Below are positions 17,400 through 24,872 of a DNA stretch of 64,000 nt, piece after piece; the stretch's first letter is position 1; each line of letters starts with the position of its first letter. The DNA lies in contig VGHE01000012.1 in NCBI GenBank assembly GCA_016868315.1, positions 1-64,000 of the forward strand, read 5' to 3'. The notes under the pieces are model-generated. The model made no database searches. It was not told the origin of the DNA and worked only from the letters and a program-made list of their open reading frames with translations. This DNA is from Betaproteobacteria bacterium. GTDB lineage: Bacteria; Bdellovibrionota_B; Oligoflexia; Silvanigrellales; Silvanigrellaceae. Made by a program: the position numbers and the translations under genes.

Positions 17400-17912
17400 A
17401 TGAGAAGGAGATTTAAAGGAAACCTGTGTTCATCAGTCGCATCGCTTGTGCTTGGCTCGGGTTTGGTCTTGCCAGCAGCTGCAGAGGTCTTTCAATGCGA
17501 CCACCGCACCTCAGCTCCTGTTCCTGCTCTTGTTTGTACAGATCGTCAGACCACAAGCACAAACCAGGCGGCGTGGGTCTCTTTGCGCAAGATGACCGCA
17601 TGGGGCAGTCACGCAGGACTCACAGTTATTGACCTTTGCTTGAAGCCTGAGGGCACGGGAAAGGGCGACGGGGCATCGTTGACTGTCTTTAGTGATGTCT
17701 CTCAGGGCGCAAAATTATTGCCCTCGGGTGCATGCAAAAGGCGGTACTGCACGGACAAAAAACGAGCGTTTGCATTTTTGTTGAATGGTCTGCCCTTTCC
17801 GGTGGGCTGGAGCACGATCAGTTTCAAGCTTGGCATCCAGACACAATCATTTTCAATTTCATGCGATGAACTCAGTGAGTCGGTCGATTGGAATGCAGCG
17901 GGAGGTCAATAA
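17400..17912 (+). CDS. Small secreted Cys-containing protein, unknown function
   Basis: 170 residues, no family recognised. A Sec signal peptide (SSVASLVLGSGLVLPAAA, cleavage near AAA-EV) precedes a mature domain with six cysteines spread along its length (CDHRT, LVCTD, DLCLK, GACKRRYC, SISCDE), suggesting disulfide bonds in the periplasm or outside the cell. GGGGAGG precedes the ATG. The stop overlaps the start of the next gene (TAATG), so the two secreted proteins are translationally coupled. Confidence 0.7.
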   Translation: MRRRFKGNLCSSVASLVLGSGLVLPAAAEVFQCDHRTSAPVPALVCTDRQTTSTNQAAWVSLRKMTAWGSHAGLTVIDLCLKPEGTGKGDGASLTVFSDVSQGAKLLPSGACKRRYCTDKKRAFAFLLNGLPFPVGWSTISFKLGIQTQSFSISCDELSESVDWNAAGGQ

Positions 17913-18418
17913 TGAAAAGGCTTTTTGCATCGGCAATGGTATTGGCATTCCCAATGCAGGCTCTCGCAGCGGAGCAATGCAACGATCTTCTTATCCATTT
18001 TGTGGATGAGTCAGATGTTGGAAAAAGCATGACCAAAGCCTTTCAAAACCGAAAATTGAGTGCACTTATTCCCTGTGGCTCCGCTGGCTTGGGGAATCTT
18101 GGTGCACAGCTGACTCTCATGCACTTCATGGAGCATGACGGCACTCGCTTGTGTGTAACTGAGCGTAGTTGCGGAAATGTTGAGTCCTGGTACGGCTATT
18201 TTGGACTCGCCGTGGGATGGAGTGATCTGACTCTGTTCAGGGATTTCTGGGTCTTTGCAAAAAGTGCGCGAGTCAATTCGGATTGGAATGGATATCAGTT
18301 GGTTGCAATGTTTGCGCTAGCACAAGGACAAATTGAACGGGATTGTTCAACGTTGCGGCCTCCCAGCTGTGTCGAAATTCCTGATGTGTCGAAAAATGAC
18401 GACTTGTCATGGAAATAA
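17912..18418 (+). CDS. Small secreted Cys-containing protein, unknown function
   Basis: 168 residues, no family recognised. Signal peptide MKRLFASAMVLAFPMQALAA, then a mature domain with six cysteines (EQCND, LIPCGS, LCVTERSCG, ERDCST, PSCVE) rich in aromatic residues (ESWYGYFGLAVGWSDL). Its start overlaps the preceding gene by one base. The size, Cys count and coupling suggest the two products are partners, although their sequences are not obviously similar. The last codons lie within a series of phased short repeats (18368-18461). Confidence 0.7.
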   Translation: MKRLFASAMVLAFPMQALAAEQCNDLLIHFVDESDVGKSMTKAFQNRKLSALIPCGSAGLGNLGAQLTLMHFMEHDGTRLCVTERSCGNVESWYGYFGLAVGWSDLTLFRDFWVFAKSARVNSDWNGYQLVAMFALAQGQIERDCSTLRPPSCVEIPDVSKNDDLSWK

Positions 18419-18461
18419 CACGTCAAAAAAACCGTCAGGTGTCGGAAAAACTGAGAGTGTC
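18368..18461 (+). repeat. Six degenerate TGTCGAAA-type repeats phased every 16-19 bp
   Basis: Copies of a (t/g)gtgtc-g-aaaa motif begin at 18368, 18385, 18403, 18419, 18438 and 18456 (spacings 17, 18, 16, 19, 18 bp). The first three lie in the end of the secreted-protein gene and the rest in the 18419-18630 intergenic stretch ahead of the AMIN/TPR gene. Two copies read tgtgtcgaaa exactly; the third and fourth are the weakest. The interval otherwise holds only a small hairpin (CGCTGC/GCAGCG around 18593-18609) and no clear promoter. Confidence 0.5.
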
Positions 18462-18630
18462 GAAAAATTGCCTGCGAGAATGATTGAGGAAAAAAAAGCG
18501 GCAGTTTTGTTTGTGTCAAAAGGCTTATCAGGTCAAAAACCAGACAGAACTTAATTTTTTCGGCTGCGCTAATCTCGGAATTGTGAGGACGTCGCTGCGT
18601 ATTGCAGCGTGTTTTCTACCGGAGGTTTGT

Positions 18631-20799
18631 GTGGCGTTTTACTCCAGAAAGTCCTGCCAAGTTTTGCTGCTCGGCGCCCTTGTGCCAGCGGCAATTGCTT
18701 TTGGCGCAGGAAATCCGGACGGAAAATCGCGCACTGCTGAACAGTTTGTACCGGGCAAAGACAGCTACCGGGCATCGTTTGAGCTGTCGGTCCCTCGTCG
18801 TTTTGCCACCCGTTACCTGAAGGACACACGCTCTCTGGAAATCAGAGTGTCGCCGGCGAAAGCGGATGAATTCGACGTCACACGCTACTACGACACGCGC
18901 TACATTCACCGCGTACTGGTTGAAGTGAAGAACAATGATGTTGTTCTTTCTCTGCAGCTCAAGAATGCACCAGTATCCTGGTACGTCACTCATCAGGATA
19001 GCCCGTGGAGAATTGTTGTCGACATCTGGAAAACCGAGCCGACCGCACCCCGCAATGTTGAGCAAGAGTGGGCTTGGCAGGATGATGCCAGCGGTAAAAC
19101 GCGTGAGCCGGCTCAGGTCACTGTGAGCCCCGTCAAGTCGCCACAGCCGTCGACTGTACGTCCTGTGGAAATCGATTTGCCGGACGACGCGATTCCAACT
19201 GCGCTGCCCAAGAACAAGGCCAGTCAGGGCGAGTCAGCTGCTGTAAAGAACAATGCCTCTGCAGGAGGAGTCTTGCCAACGCGACATGCGCGGCTTGAGG
19301 CACTTTCGCCGACGACGGCGGATGCACTTGCTGGTCTCGAGCGTCGCGCAGGACTTGACATGGGTGCGGTTTCTGAATTCGACTCACTTGAGAAGCTTGC
19401 TACTGCTCTTTACCGGTCAGGTGCAACGCAACAGGCAATTCCGATGCTCAGACGTCTTGCGACACTGAACGCTCGGAGATTCCAAGACAGCCCACGCCTG
19501 CTTTGGATGGCGGGCGAGTCGGCCTACCTTGCAGACAAGGCTGATCTTGCAAATGACTATCTTCAAACGCTCCGTTCACGTCACCCAGGTCAGGAACATG
19601 CTGCTCTCGCAGAGTTCCGTTTGGTTGATTTGCAGTCTGCAAAGCAGGGCGACGCGGTATCAGCAGATGCGCGCGACAAATATTCTGAGCTCTCTTTGAA
19701 CGACAAGGCTCCCTGGGCCGCCAGGATTGGAGCGGCTGTGCGTTTGCTTGAACCTGTCGTCGCAGCTCGGCCTGAGGCGGCGCGGGCACATCAGGCAGCG
19801 CTTCAAAGTTGCTTGAACGGCAATTACGTTTCAGAGCAGTTCCGCCAAACATGCGCCTACATTCAAACCAAGTTTGCCGTGAGTCAGTCCGATGCGGTCA
19901 GTGCTGATGCTGCATTGCAACGCTTCAAAACACGTTACGCAGCAGACCCGCGCACTGCAGTGCTGGAGTCGGAACTCTCCAATCGTGTTCGGTTCGTGAT
20001 CGAAGAGTATTCCAAGAAGAAGGAATATACGGCCTTAGCAGAATTCGAGCGCAGCGCTCGGCCAGGCATGTTGGAGTTCACCCTACGCGAGCCTGAGCTT
20101 CTCATGGCACGGGTCGAGGGTTGGCTCGCAGCCGGTGAGACCAAAAAGGCACTCGCGCTTCTTCAGGTGTTTGCAAGCGCGACCACAGACGAGACTAAGC
20201 GGAATGAAGCCTTTGCATTAATGGCTCAGCTGAATCTGAAGCTCAAGCAGAACGAGCGTGCCGAGGCAGCGTTGAAGAAGCTTTTCAATAGCGATGTGCG
20301 TAAAAACAACGGGCTGACCGACAGAGCAACATCAGCTCTGCGCGAGGCAGCACGTACTCCCTATGCGTCGAAGACGGCTCAACTGATTCTCATCGATGAA
20401 CTGAAGTTTGGTCGATACGTGGAGCGAGATGTGGGAGTGCTTGCAGAGCTTTCCGTTGCCGCACGCGGGCGAGAAGATGCAGACAAACTGTTTGACACAC
20501 TGATGACAACTGCTCCTCGCAACGACGATGAAGCGCGGCAAATCGAAACAACACTAATGCAATACGCAGATGATTTGCGTGGCAATGGCAGACTCGCCAA
20601 AGCCGGCGATGTCTATCTTGCTGTTTCAAACATGGGACAAACTTCAAAGAAAGCAGAGGCAGCCTACAAGGCTGGACTCATGTATGCGCGGGCTGGAATG
20701 GTCGAAAAGGCCAAGACTGCCTGGCAGCTCTCTGCAGCCGACGTTACCGACAAGAAATTCTCGTCTCTTGCGAGCGAGAGACTGGAACGGATTCGCTAA
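18631..20799 (+). CDS. Secreted AMIN-like and TPR-repeat protein upstream of flagellar genes
   Basis: 722 residues. After a signal sequence (VLLLGALVPAAIAFGAG) comes a beta-rich AMIN-like domain (about residues 40-140: YRASFELSVPRRFATRY to SPWRIVVDIWK), the fold used by PilQ and amidase AmiC to bind cell wall. A Pro/Ser-rich linker follows, then about 450 residues of helical TPR-like repeats. GTG 18631 with GGAGG five bases upstream is the best start; the frame is open a further 49 codons. It lies 28 bp before the regulator and flgB-flgC-fliE-fliF in the same direction, so a role in flagellar or envelope assembly is plausible but inferred from context. Confidence 0.65.
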   Translation: MAFYSRKSCQVLLLGALVPAAIAFGAGNPDGKSRTAEQFVPGKDSYRASFELSVPRRFATRYLKDTRSLEIRVSPAKADEFDVTRYYDTRYIHRVLVEVKNNDVVLSLQLKNAPVSWYVTHQDSPWRIVVDIWKTEPTAPRNVEQEWAWQDDASGKTREPAQVTVSPVKSPQPSTVRPVEIDLPDDAIPTALPKNKASQGESAAVKNNASAGGVLPTRHARLEALSPTTADALAGLERRAGLDMGAVSEFDSLEKLATALYRSGATQQAIPMLRRLATLNARRFQDSPRLLWMAGESAYLADKADLANDYLQTLRSRHPGQEHAALAEFRLVDLQSAKQGDAVSADARDKYSELSLNDKAPWAARIGAAVRLLEPVVAARPEAARAHQAALQSCLNGNYVSEQFRQTCAYIQTKFAVSQSDAVSADAALQRFKTRYAADPRTAVLESELSNRVRFVIEEYSKKKEYTALAEFERSARPGMLEFTLREPELLMARVEGWLAAGETKKALALLQVFASATTDETKRNEAFALMAQLNLKLKQNERAEAALKKLFNSDVRKNNGLTDRATSALREAARTPYASKTAQLILIDELKFGRYVERDVGVLAELSVAARGREDADKLFDTLMTTAPRNDDEARQIETTLMQYADDLRGNGRLAKAGDVYLAVSNMGQTSKKAEAAYKAGLMYARAGMVEKAKTAWQLSAADVTDKKFSSLASERLERIR

Positions 20800-20827
20800 T
20801 GCCAACAAATTTGGAGGGGGAGATCAC

Positions 20828-21910
20828 ATGAGCGAAGCTAGGCCACTGGGGTTATTTGACCTAGAGAATCCGAATTTCAACGGTGCAAACGTTCTCGAGA
20901 ACGGTCGCAGCGTTGGTTTGAACAATCCGGCTTTTGCCAACGTCGAGGGGCGCATCACTGAGGAGGAAATGCTGCGTCATTTCCCAACCCGTGATGAGAA
21001 GATGTACAAGATCCTCGAAGTGGCGCGCACGGTTGCCCCAACTAAGGTTCCTGTGCTCATTACCGGTGAAACAGGCACAGGCAAGGAGACTCTCGCCAAA
21101 GCCATTCATATTGCTGGCGGTCGTGACCGCGGTCGTTTTGTCGTGGCAAGCTGCTCGAACATCCCTCAGAATTTCTTTGAGATGGAAATCTTCGCAGGCA
21201 ATCGTGGTGGCAATGAATACGGCATGCCGCGTACTCCTGAAACAGGAACACTGATGCTCGATGAAATTACCGAGCTCGACCCGCAGCTCCAGTTGAAGCT
21301 GCTCCGCATTCTCAAGGAGCAAGACTTGAACAAGGGTGCTGTTCGTCGTGGAACTGCCGCGGATGCACGCGTTATTGCCTGCACACACAAGAATATCAAC
21401 GACGAAGTCAACGCTCAGCGCTTCCGCAATGACCTGTACTTCAAGCTGCACGTCATTCAGCTCGATATCGAGCCGCTGCGCACCCGTACTGTCGACGTGG
21501 ATTTCTACTCTGAAATCTTCCTGAGAGAGTACAACGTGCAGTTCTCCAAGAACGTGCAGCTGTCACCAACAGCCAAGCAGGCTCTGAGAACCTATACCTG
21601 GCCAGGCAACGTGCGCGAGCTGCGCAACGTTATCCAGCGCTCGGTTCTGCTGGCGACCCGTGACTACATCAGCGTGGAAGAGCTCCACTTGATGAAAGCC
21701 AACAGCCGTACCGAAGTGGCAATGAGCGACGCCCTGCCACAAATCACGCTGCGGGAGCTCGAGCAACGCCTTATCCTGCAAACTTTGCGCCGTATGAACG
21801 GAAACCGGACACACACGGCAAAAGCGTTGGGCATCTCGTTGCGTGCATTGCGCTACAAGCTCAACGAACTCGTCGAGTGCGGATACGAGGTTGAAGGTAA
21901 AAACGCATGA
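20828..21910 (+). CDS. Sigma-54-activator-like AAA+ transcription regulator lacking GAFTGA
   Basis: 360 residues: a short N-terminal region without receiver or GAF domain, an AAA+ domain (Walker A GETGTGKE about residue 80, Walker B GTLMLDEITELD about 140, RNDLYFKLHVIQLDIEPLR, WPGNVRELRNVIQRSVLL) and a C-terminal Fis-type helix-turn-helix (RTHTAKALGISLRALRYKL). The loop that contacts sigma-54, normally ELFGxxxGAFTGA, reads EIFAGNRGGNEYG here. Known family members without GAFTGA (such as TyrR and HupR) do not activate sigma-54 polymerase. Ribosome binding site GGAGGGGG. Its last codons overlap flgB (ATGA), so it is probably dedicated to flagellar gene control. Confidence 0.8.
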   Translation: MSEARPLGLFDLENPNFNGANVLENGRSVGLNNPAFANVEGRITEEEMLRHFPTRDEKMYKILEVARTVAPTKVPVLITGETGTGKETLAKAIHIAGGRDRGRFVVASCSNIPQNFFEMEIFAGNRGGNEYGMPRTPETGTLMLDEITELDPQLQLKLLRILKEQDLNKGAVRRGTAADARVIACTHKNINDEVNAQRFRNDLYFKLHVIQLDIEPLRTRTVDVDFYSEIFLREYNVQFSKNVQLSPTAKQALRTYTWPGNVRELRNVIQRSVLLATRDYISVEELHLMKANSRTEVAMSDALPQITLRELEQRLILQTLRRMNGNRTHTAKALGISLRALRYKLNELVECGYEVEGKNA

Positions 21911-22332
21911 AAATTACCAGTAACCAGGTCTTCGCAAAAGCTGACAATGTGCTTGAGGAGAGCTTGAACCAGCGCCTCATCAAGCAAAACGTCATCACGA
22001 GCAATATCTCGAATGCGCAGACACCTGGTTACCGGGCTCTTGGTTACGAATTCGAAGAGCAACTGCGCGCGGCTGTCGGAAATGACGGAGGTATGGCCAT
22101 CCAGGCCACGGACGAGCGTCATTTCAAACACCAAGGTTTGACCGGCAACGGTGATCTGCGCGGTGATCTGCATGTGAAACCAACCGAAAGTATCGGTAAC
22201 GACGGCAACACCGTCGACCTGGATTCTGAAATGGCCGACTTGGCTTGGAACCAAACGTTATACAGGGCGACGGTTGAGCTTCTCAACCGTCGTCTTGGTA
22301 TGATGCGCTATGGAATCAACGGTGGGAGGTAA
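21907..22332 (+). CDS. flgB: Flagellar basal-body rod protein FlgB
   Basis: 141 residues. LNQRLIKQNVITSNISNAQTPGYRALGYEFEEQL is the flagellar rod N-terminal motif (NxANxxTPGY), and the C-terminal DLDSEMADLAWNQTLYRATVELLNRRLGMMRYGING matches FlgB. FlgB forms the proximal rod in the periplasm with FlgC and FliE. It starts within the end of the regulator gene (4-bp overlap) and is six bases from flgC. Confidence 0.95.
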   Translation: MKITSNQVFAKADNVLEESLNQRLIKQNVITSNISNAQTPGYRALGYEFEEQLRAAVGNDGGMAIQATDERHFKHQGLTGNGDLRGDLHVKPTESIGNDGNTVDLDSEMADLAWNQTLYRATVELLNRRLGMMRYGINGGR

Positions 22333-22338
22333 TAATCC

Positions 22339-22782
22339 ATGAGCTTTCTTGATGGTCTGAAGATCAGCTCTTCTGCGTTGGCGGCTGAACGTGTCCGGAT
22401 GAACGTCATCTCCTCCAACCTTGCAAACGCGAACACAACCCGGACCGAAGAAGGTGGTCCGTACAAAAGAAAAGACGTGGTCTTCACCGCTCGTGATACG
22501 GGTGTGACCTTCGACAACCTGATGCGCCAAGCATTCGATCCAAACCTGAAAGAAGTGAAGGTTGATGGCATCGTTGAAGACCAAAAAGCTCCAAAGATGG
22601 TCTACAACCCTGGACATCCTGATGCCGACAAGGAAACCGGAATGGTGGCTATGCCCAACATTTCAGTGATGGAAGAGATGGTCAATATGATCACCTCTAA
22701 CCGCGCCTTTGAGGCGAATACAACAGCACTCAATGCAACCAAACAAATGGCCAGCACCGCAATCAATATTGGTCGCGGATAA
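22339..22782 (+). CDS. flgC: Flagellar basal-body rod protein FlgC
   Basis: 147 residues. LKISSSALAAERVRMNVISSNLANANTTRTEEGGPYKRKDVVF and the C-terminal MPNISVMEEMVNMITSNRAFEANTTALNATKQM are standard FlgC. It is a proximal rod component. Ribosome binding site GGGAGGT. It is followed 15 bp later by fliE in the usual flgBC-fliEF order. Confidence 0.96.
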   Translation: MSFLDGLKISSSALAAERVRMNVISSNLANANTTRTEEGGPYKRKDVVFTARDTGVTFDNLMRQAFDPNLKEVKVDGIVEDQKAPKMVYNPGHPDADKETGMVAMPNISVMEEMVNMITSNRAFEANTTALNATKQMASTAINIGRG

Positions 22783-22797
22783 AAGAGGTAATTGACG

Positions 22798-23139
22798 ATG
22801 ATTCGCAGTGCCACTTCAAAGCCAATGGATTTGGGCTCTCTTGATTCCGATATGCGGTCGCTTGGTGGCCTTGGTGCGCCCAAGAGCAGCACAGGTAATG
22901 CAATTGGTGACGATGGAAAGGCTCAGTTTCTCGACCTCCTTAAAGAGGGTATTGCCGACGTGAACAAGGGCATGCGTGAGAGCGACAAAGCAAGCATGGA
23001 TCTGGCAACTGGAAAGTCGAGCAACATTCACCAAACGATGCTTGCAGTAACCAAGGCCGAGCTTGGATTCAACATGATGGTGCAATTACGCAACAAGGCG
23101 ATTGAGGCCTATCAGGATGTGATGCGCATGCAGGTCTGA
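22798..23139 (+). CDS. fliE: Flagellar hook-basal body protein FliE
   Basis: 113 residues. The C-terminal KASMDLATGKSSNIHQTMLAVTKAELGFNMMVQLRNKAIEAYQDVMRMQV is the FliE signature; the N terminus is variable and rich in Gly/Ser. FliE links the MS ring to the rod. ATG 22798 has AGAGGT upstream; a TTG two codons earlier is less likely. Confidence 0.94.
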   Translation: MIRSATSKPMDLGSLDSDMRSLGGLGAPKSSTGNAIGDDGKAQFLDLLKEGIADVNKGMRESDKASMDLATGKSSNIHQTMLAVTKAELGFNMMVQLRNKAIEAYQDVMRMQV

Positions 23140-23199
23140 AATTGCTTCGTTTTTTGAGCTGAATGAGTGGCAATGTTCTCATTGAGAGAGTGATTGAAG

Positions 23200-24807
23200 A
23201 TGTTTGAAAGAGTGAAAACATTTTTCGACCAGTTCCGCTCGCAGTCGGCAGTCTTTTACAAAGGACTAACGCCGGGTCGGAAAATTGCTTTGGGTGTGAC
23301 CATTGCATCGGTCTTGGCGGTTATCCTTGCCCTCAGCTTTTACAGACCCACGTCCACATATGATGTTGCCTTTACAAATCTTTCGCACGAAGACCGTACC
23401 TCGATCCTTGCACTTTTCAGAAAACAAAACGTAGTAGACTTCAAGATTGAAGGCGAGACGATTCTCTTTCCTGAAGCGAAGATGAACGAGTATCGCATGA
23501 TACTTGCGCAGGAAGGACTTCCCAACAACGGAGTCTCTGTTGGATGGGAAAAGTTTGATGAACGTTCATTCGGTATGACCGACTTCGATCAGCGGGTCAG
23601 CAAACTGCGCGCGATTCAGGGTGAGCTTTCACGCAGTATCAACAAGCTTGAACCTGTTGAGTCTAGTCGCGTGCATATTGTTATCCCTGATCCTGCAATC
23701 TTTCAGCAGGATAAAAAGCCAACCACCGCAAGTATCATGTTACGCATGAAGGTCGGAAAACAACTCACTCAAAAACAAGTTCAAGGTATTCTTCATCTCG
23801 CTGCGCGTGCGGTTGAGGGTCTCGAGCCTGGCAACATTGCAATTGTCGATGAGCTCGGCAATATGCTCACTAAGCCTGATGAAGACGATGGTGGGCTTGA
23901 CCGCGTGACAAGTGCGCAGCGCGAATATCAAAAGCGCGTTGAACGTGAACTTGAGACCAGCATCCGTGAAATCCTTGGCCGTGTTGTTGGACACAACAAG
24001 GTTGTGGCGAAGGTTCAAGCTGAAGTCGATTTCAAGAAAATAGAAACAACCGTTCAGGACGTCGATCCCGAGCGTACCGTGGTTCTTGGTTCGCAAAAGA
24101 ACGAGCAGTCCTCGCAGGGTCAAGGACTGAATCCAACGGGTGTTCCAGGCGCAAAAAGTAATCTTCCGGGCGAGCGTGAAGACGCGGCTGCGGGCGGAAG
24201 CTCAAATAGCAACAAACAAACCATGGAGACATTGAACTTCGATGTGAAGCGCACCGTGAGTCGGATTGTTGAGCCGGTTGGAACGCTGAAGAAGATTTCA
24301 ACGGCCGTTCTCGTTGATGGCAAGATGGTGGACGGAAAATACGTTCCACGGACTGCCGAAGAGATAGCCATGATCACCAAGCTCGTTAAGAATGCCATCG
24401 GCTTTCAAGAAAGCCGCGATACTATTACGGTCGAGAATGCTCCATTCGAATTGGATGAGATGGCCGTGGCTGAGCAGGCATCACTGACAGCGCGTAAAAC
24501 CAGTTTGATACAAACCGGTATTATTGCTACGGTTGCGATTCTCGCTATGATTTTCCTCTACTTTGCACTCTTGCGTCCGTACTTCCGTTGGTTGACCTTC
24601 GACCCAGACAAGCGCTCCGACGAACAGTTGGCTGTGGCCGACTATGAACTCGAGCGGTCGGGCTCTGCAGCCAAGCGCGTTCAGGTGCAGGAAGAGGTTC
24701 CGTTCGAGAAGCTTTCGCACAAAGAGCAGATTATGTACCTTGCCAAACATGATCCCAAGAAAACTACGGAAGCACTGCGCCAATTGCTTTCTCCTCAGCA
24801 TCAATGA
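23200..24807 (+). CDS. fliF: Flagellar MS-ring protein FliF
   Basis: 535 residues. A first membrane helix (about 25-45), the periplasmic ring-building domains beginning YDVAFTNLSHEDRTSILALFRKQ, VHIVIPDPAIFQQDKKPTTASIML, the variable loop, and a second membrane helix (TGIIATVAILAMIFLYFALL) precede a cytoplasmic tail KEQIMYLAKHDPKKTTEALRQLL that binds FliG. The protein looks complete. FliG, FliH and FliI, which usually follow, are absent: an unrelated lipoprotein gene begins 65 bp downstream. Confidence 0.96.
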   Translation: MFERVKTFFDQFRSQSAVFYKGLTPGRKIALGVTIASVLAVILALSFYRPTSTYDVAFTNLSHEDRTSILALFRKQNVVDFKIEGETILFPEAKMNEYRMILAQEGLPNNGVSVGWEKFDERSFGMTDFDQRVSKLRAIQGELSRSINKLEPVESSRVHIVIPDPAIFQQDKKPTTASIMLRMKVGKQLTQKQVQGILHLAARAVEGLEPGNIAIVDELGNMLTKPDEDDGGLDRVTSAQREYQKRVERELETSIREILGRVVGHNKVVAKVQAEVDFKKIETTVQDVDPERTVVLGSQKNEQSSQGQGLNPTGVPGAKSNLPGEREDAAAGGSSNSNKQTMETLNFDVKRTVSRIVEPVGTLKKISTAVLVDGKMVDGKYVPRTAEEIAMITKLVKNAIGFQESRDTITVENAPFELDEMAVAEQASLTARKTSLIQTGIIATVAILAMIFLYFALLRPYFRWLTFDPDKRSDEQLAVADYELERSGSAAKRVQVQEEVPFEKLSHKEQIMYLAKHDPKKTTEALRQLLSPQHQ

Positions 24808-24837
24808 TTTATCTTGACGGCTCCGGTTTCCAGCAAT

Positions 24838-24871
24838 AGCCCCCAAGCACCATCAATGGGTTTGGGGGGCT
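24838..24871 (+). promoter_or_regulatory. GC-rich hairpin covering the ribosome binding site of the next gene
   Basis: AGCCCCCAA (24838-24846) pairs with TTGGGGGGCT (24862-24871) with one bulged G. No T-run follows on either strand, so it is a poor terminator. The right arm contains the only G-rich Shine-Dalgarno-like sequence of the transglutaminase gene, whose ATG is at 24873, so the structure would mask translation unless opened. Confidence 0.45.
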
Positions 24872-24872
24872 T

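Noticed and set aside
24838-24871. Terminator after fliF
   Set aside because: The stem is strong but no T-run follows on either strand, and it abuts the next start codon.
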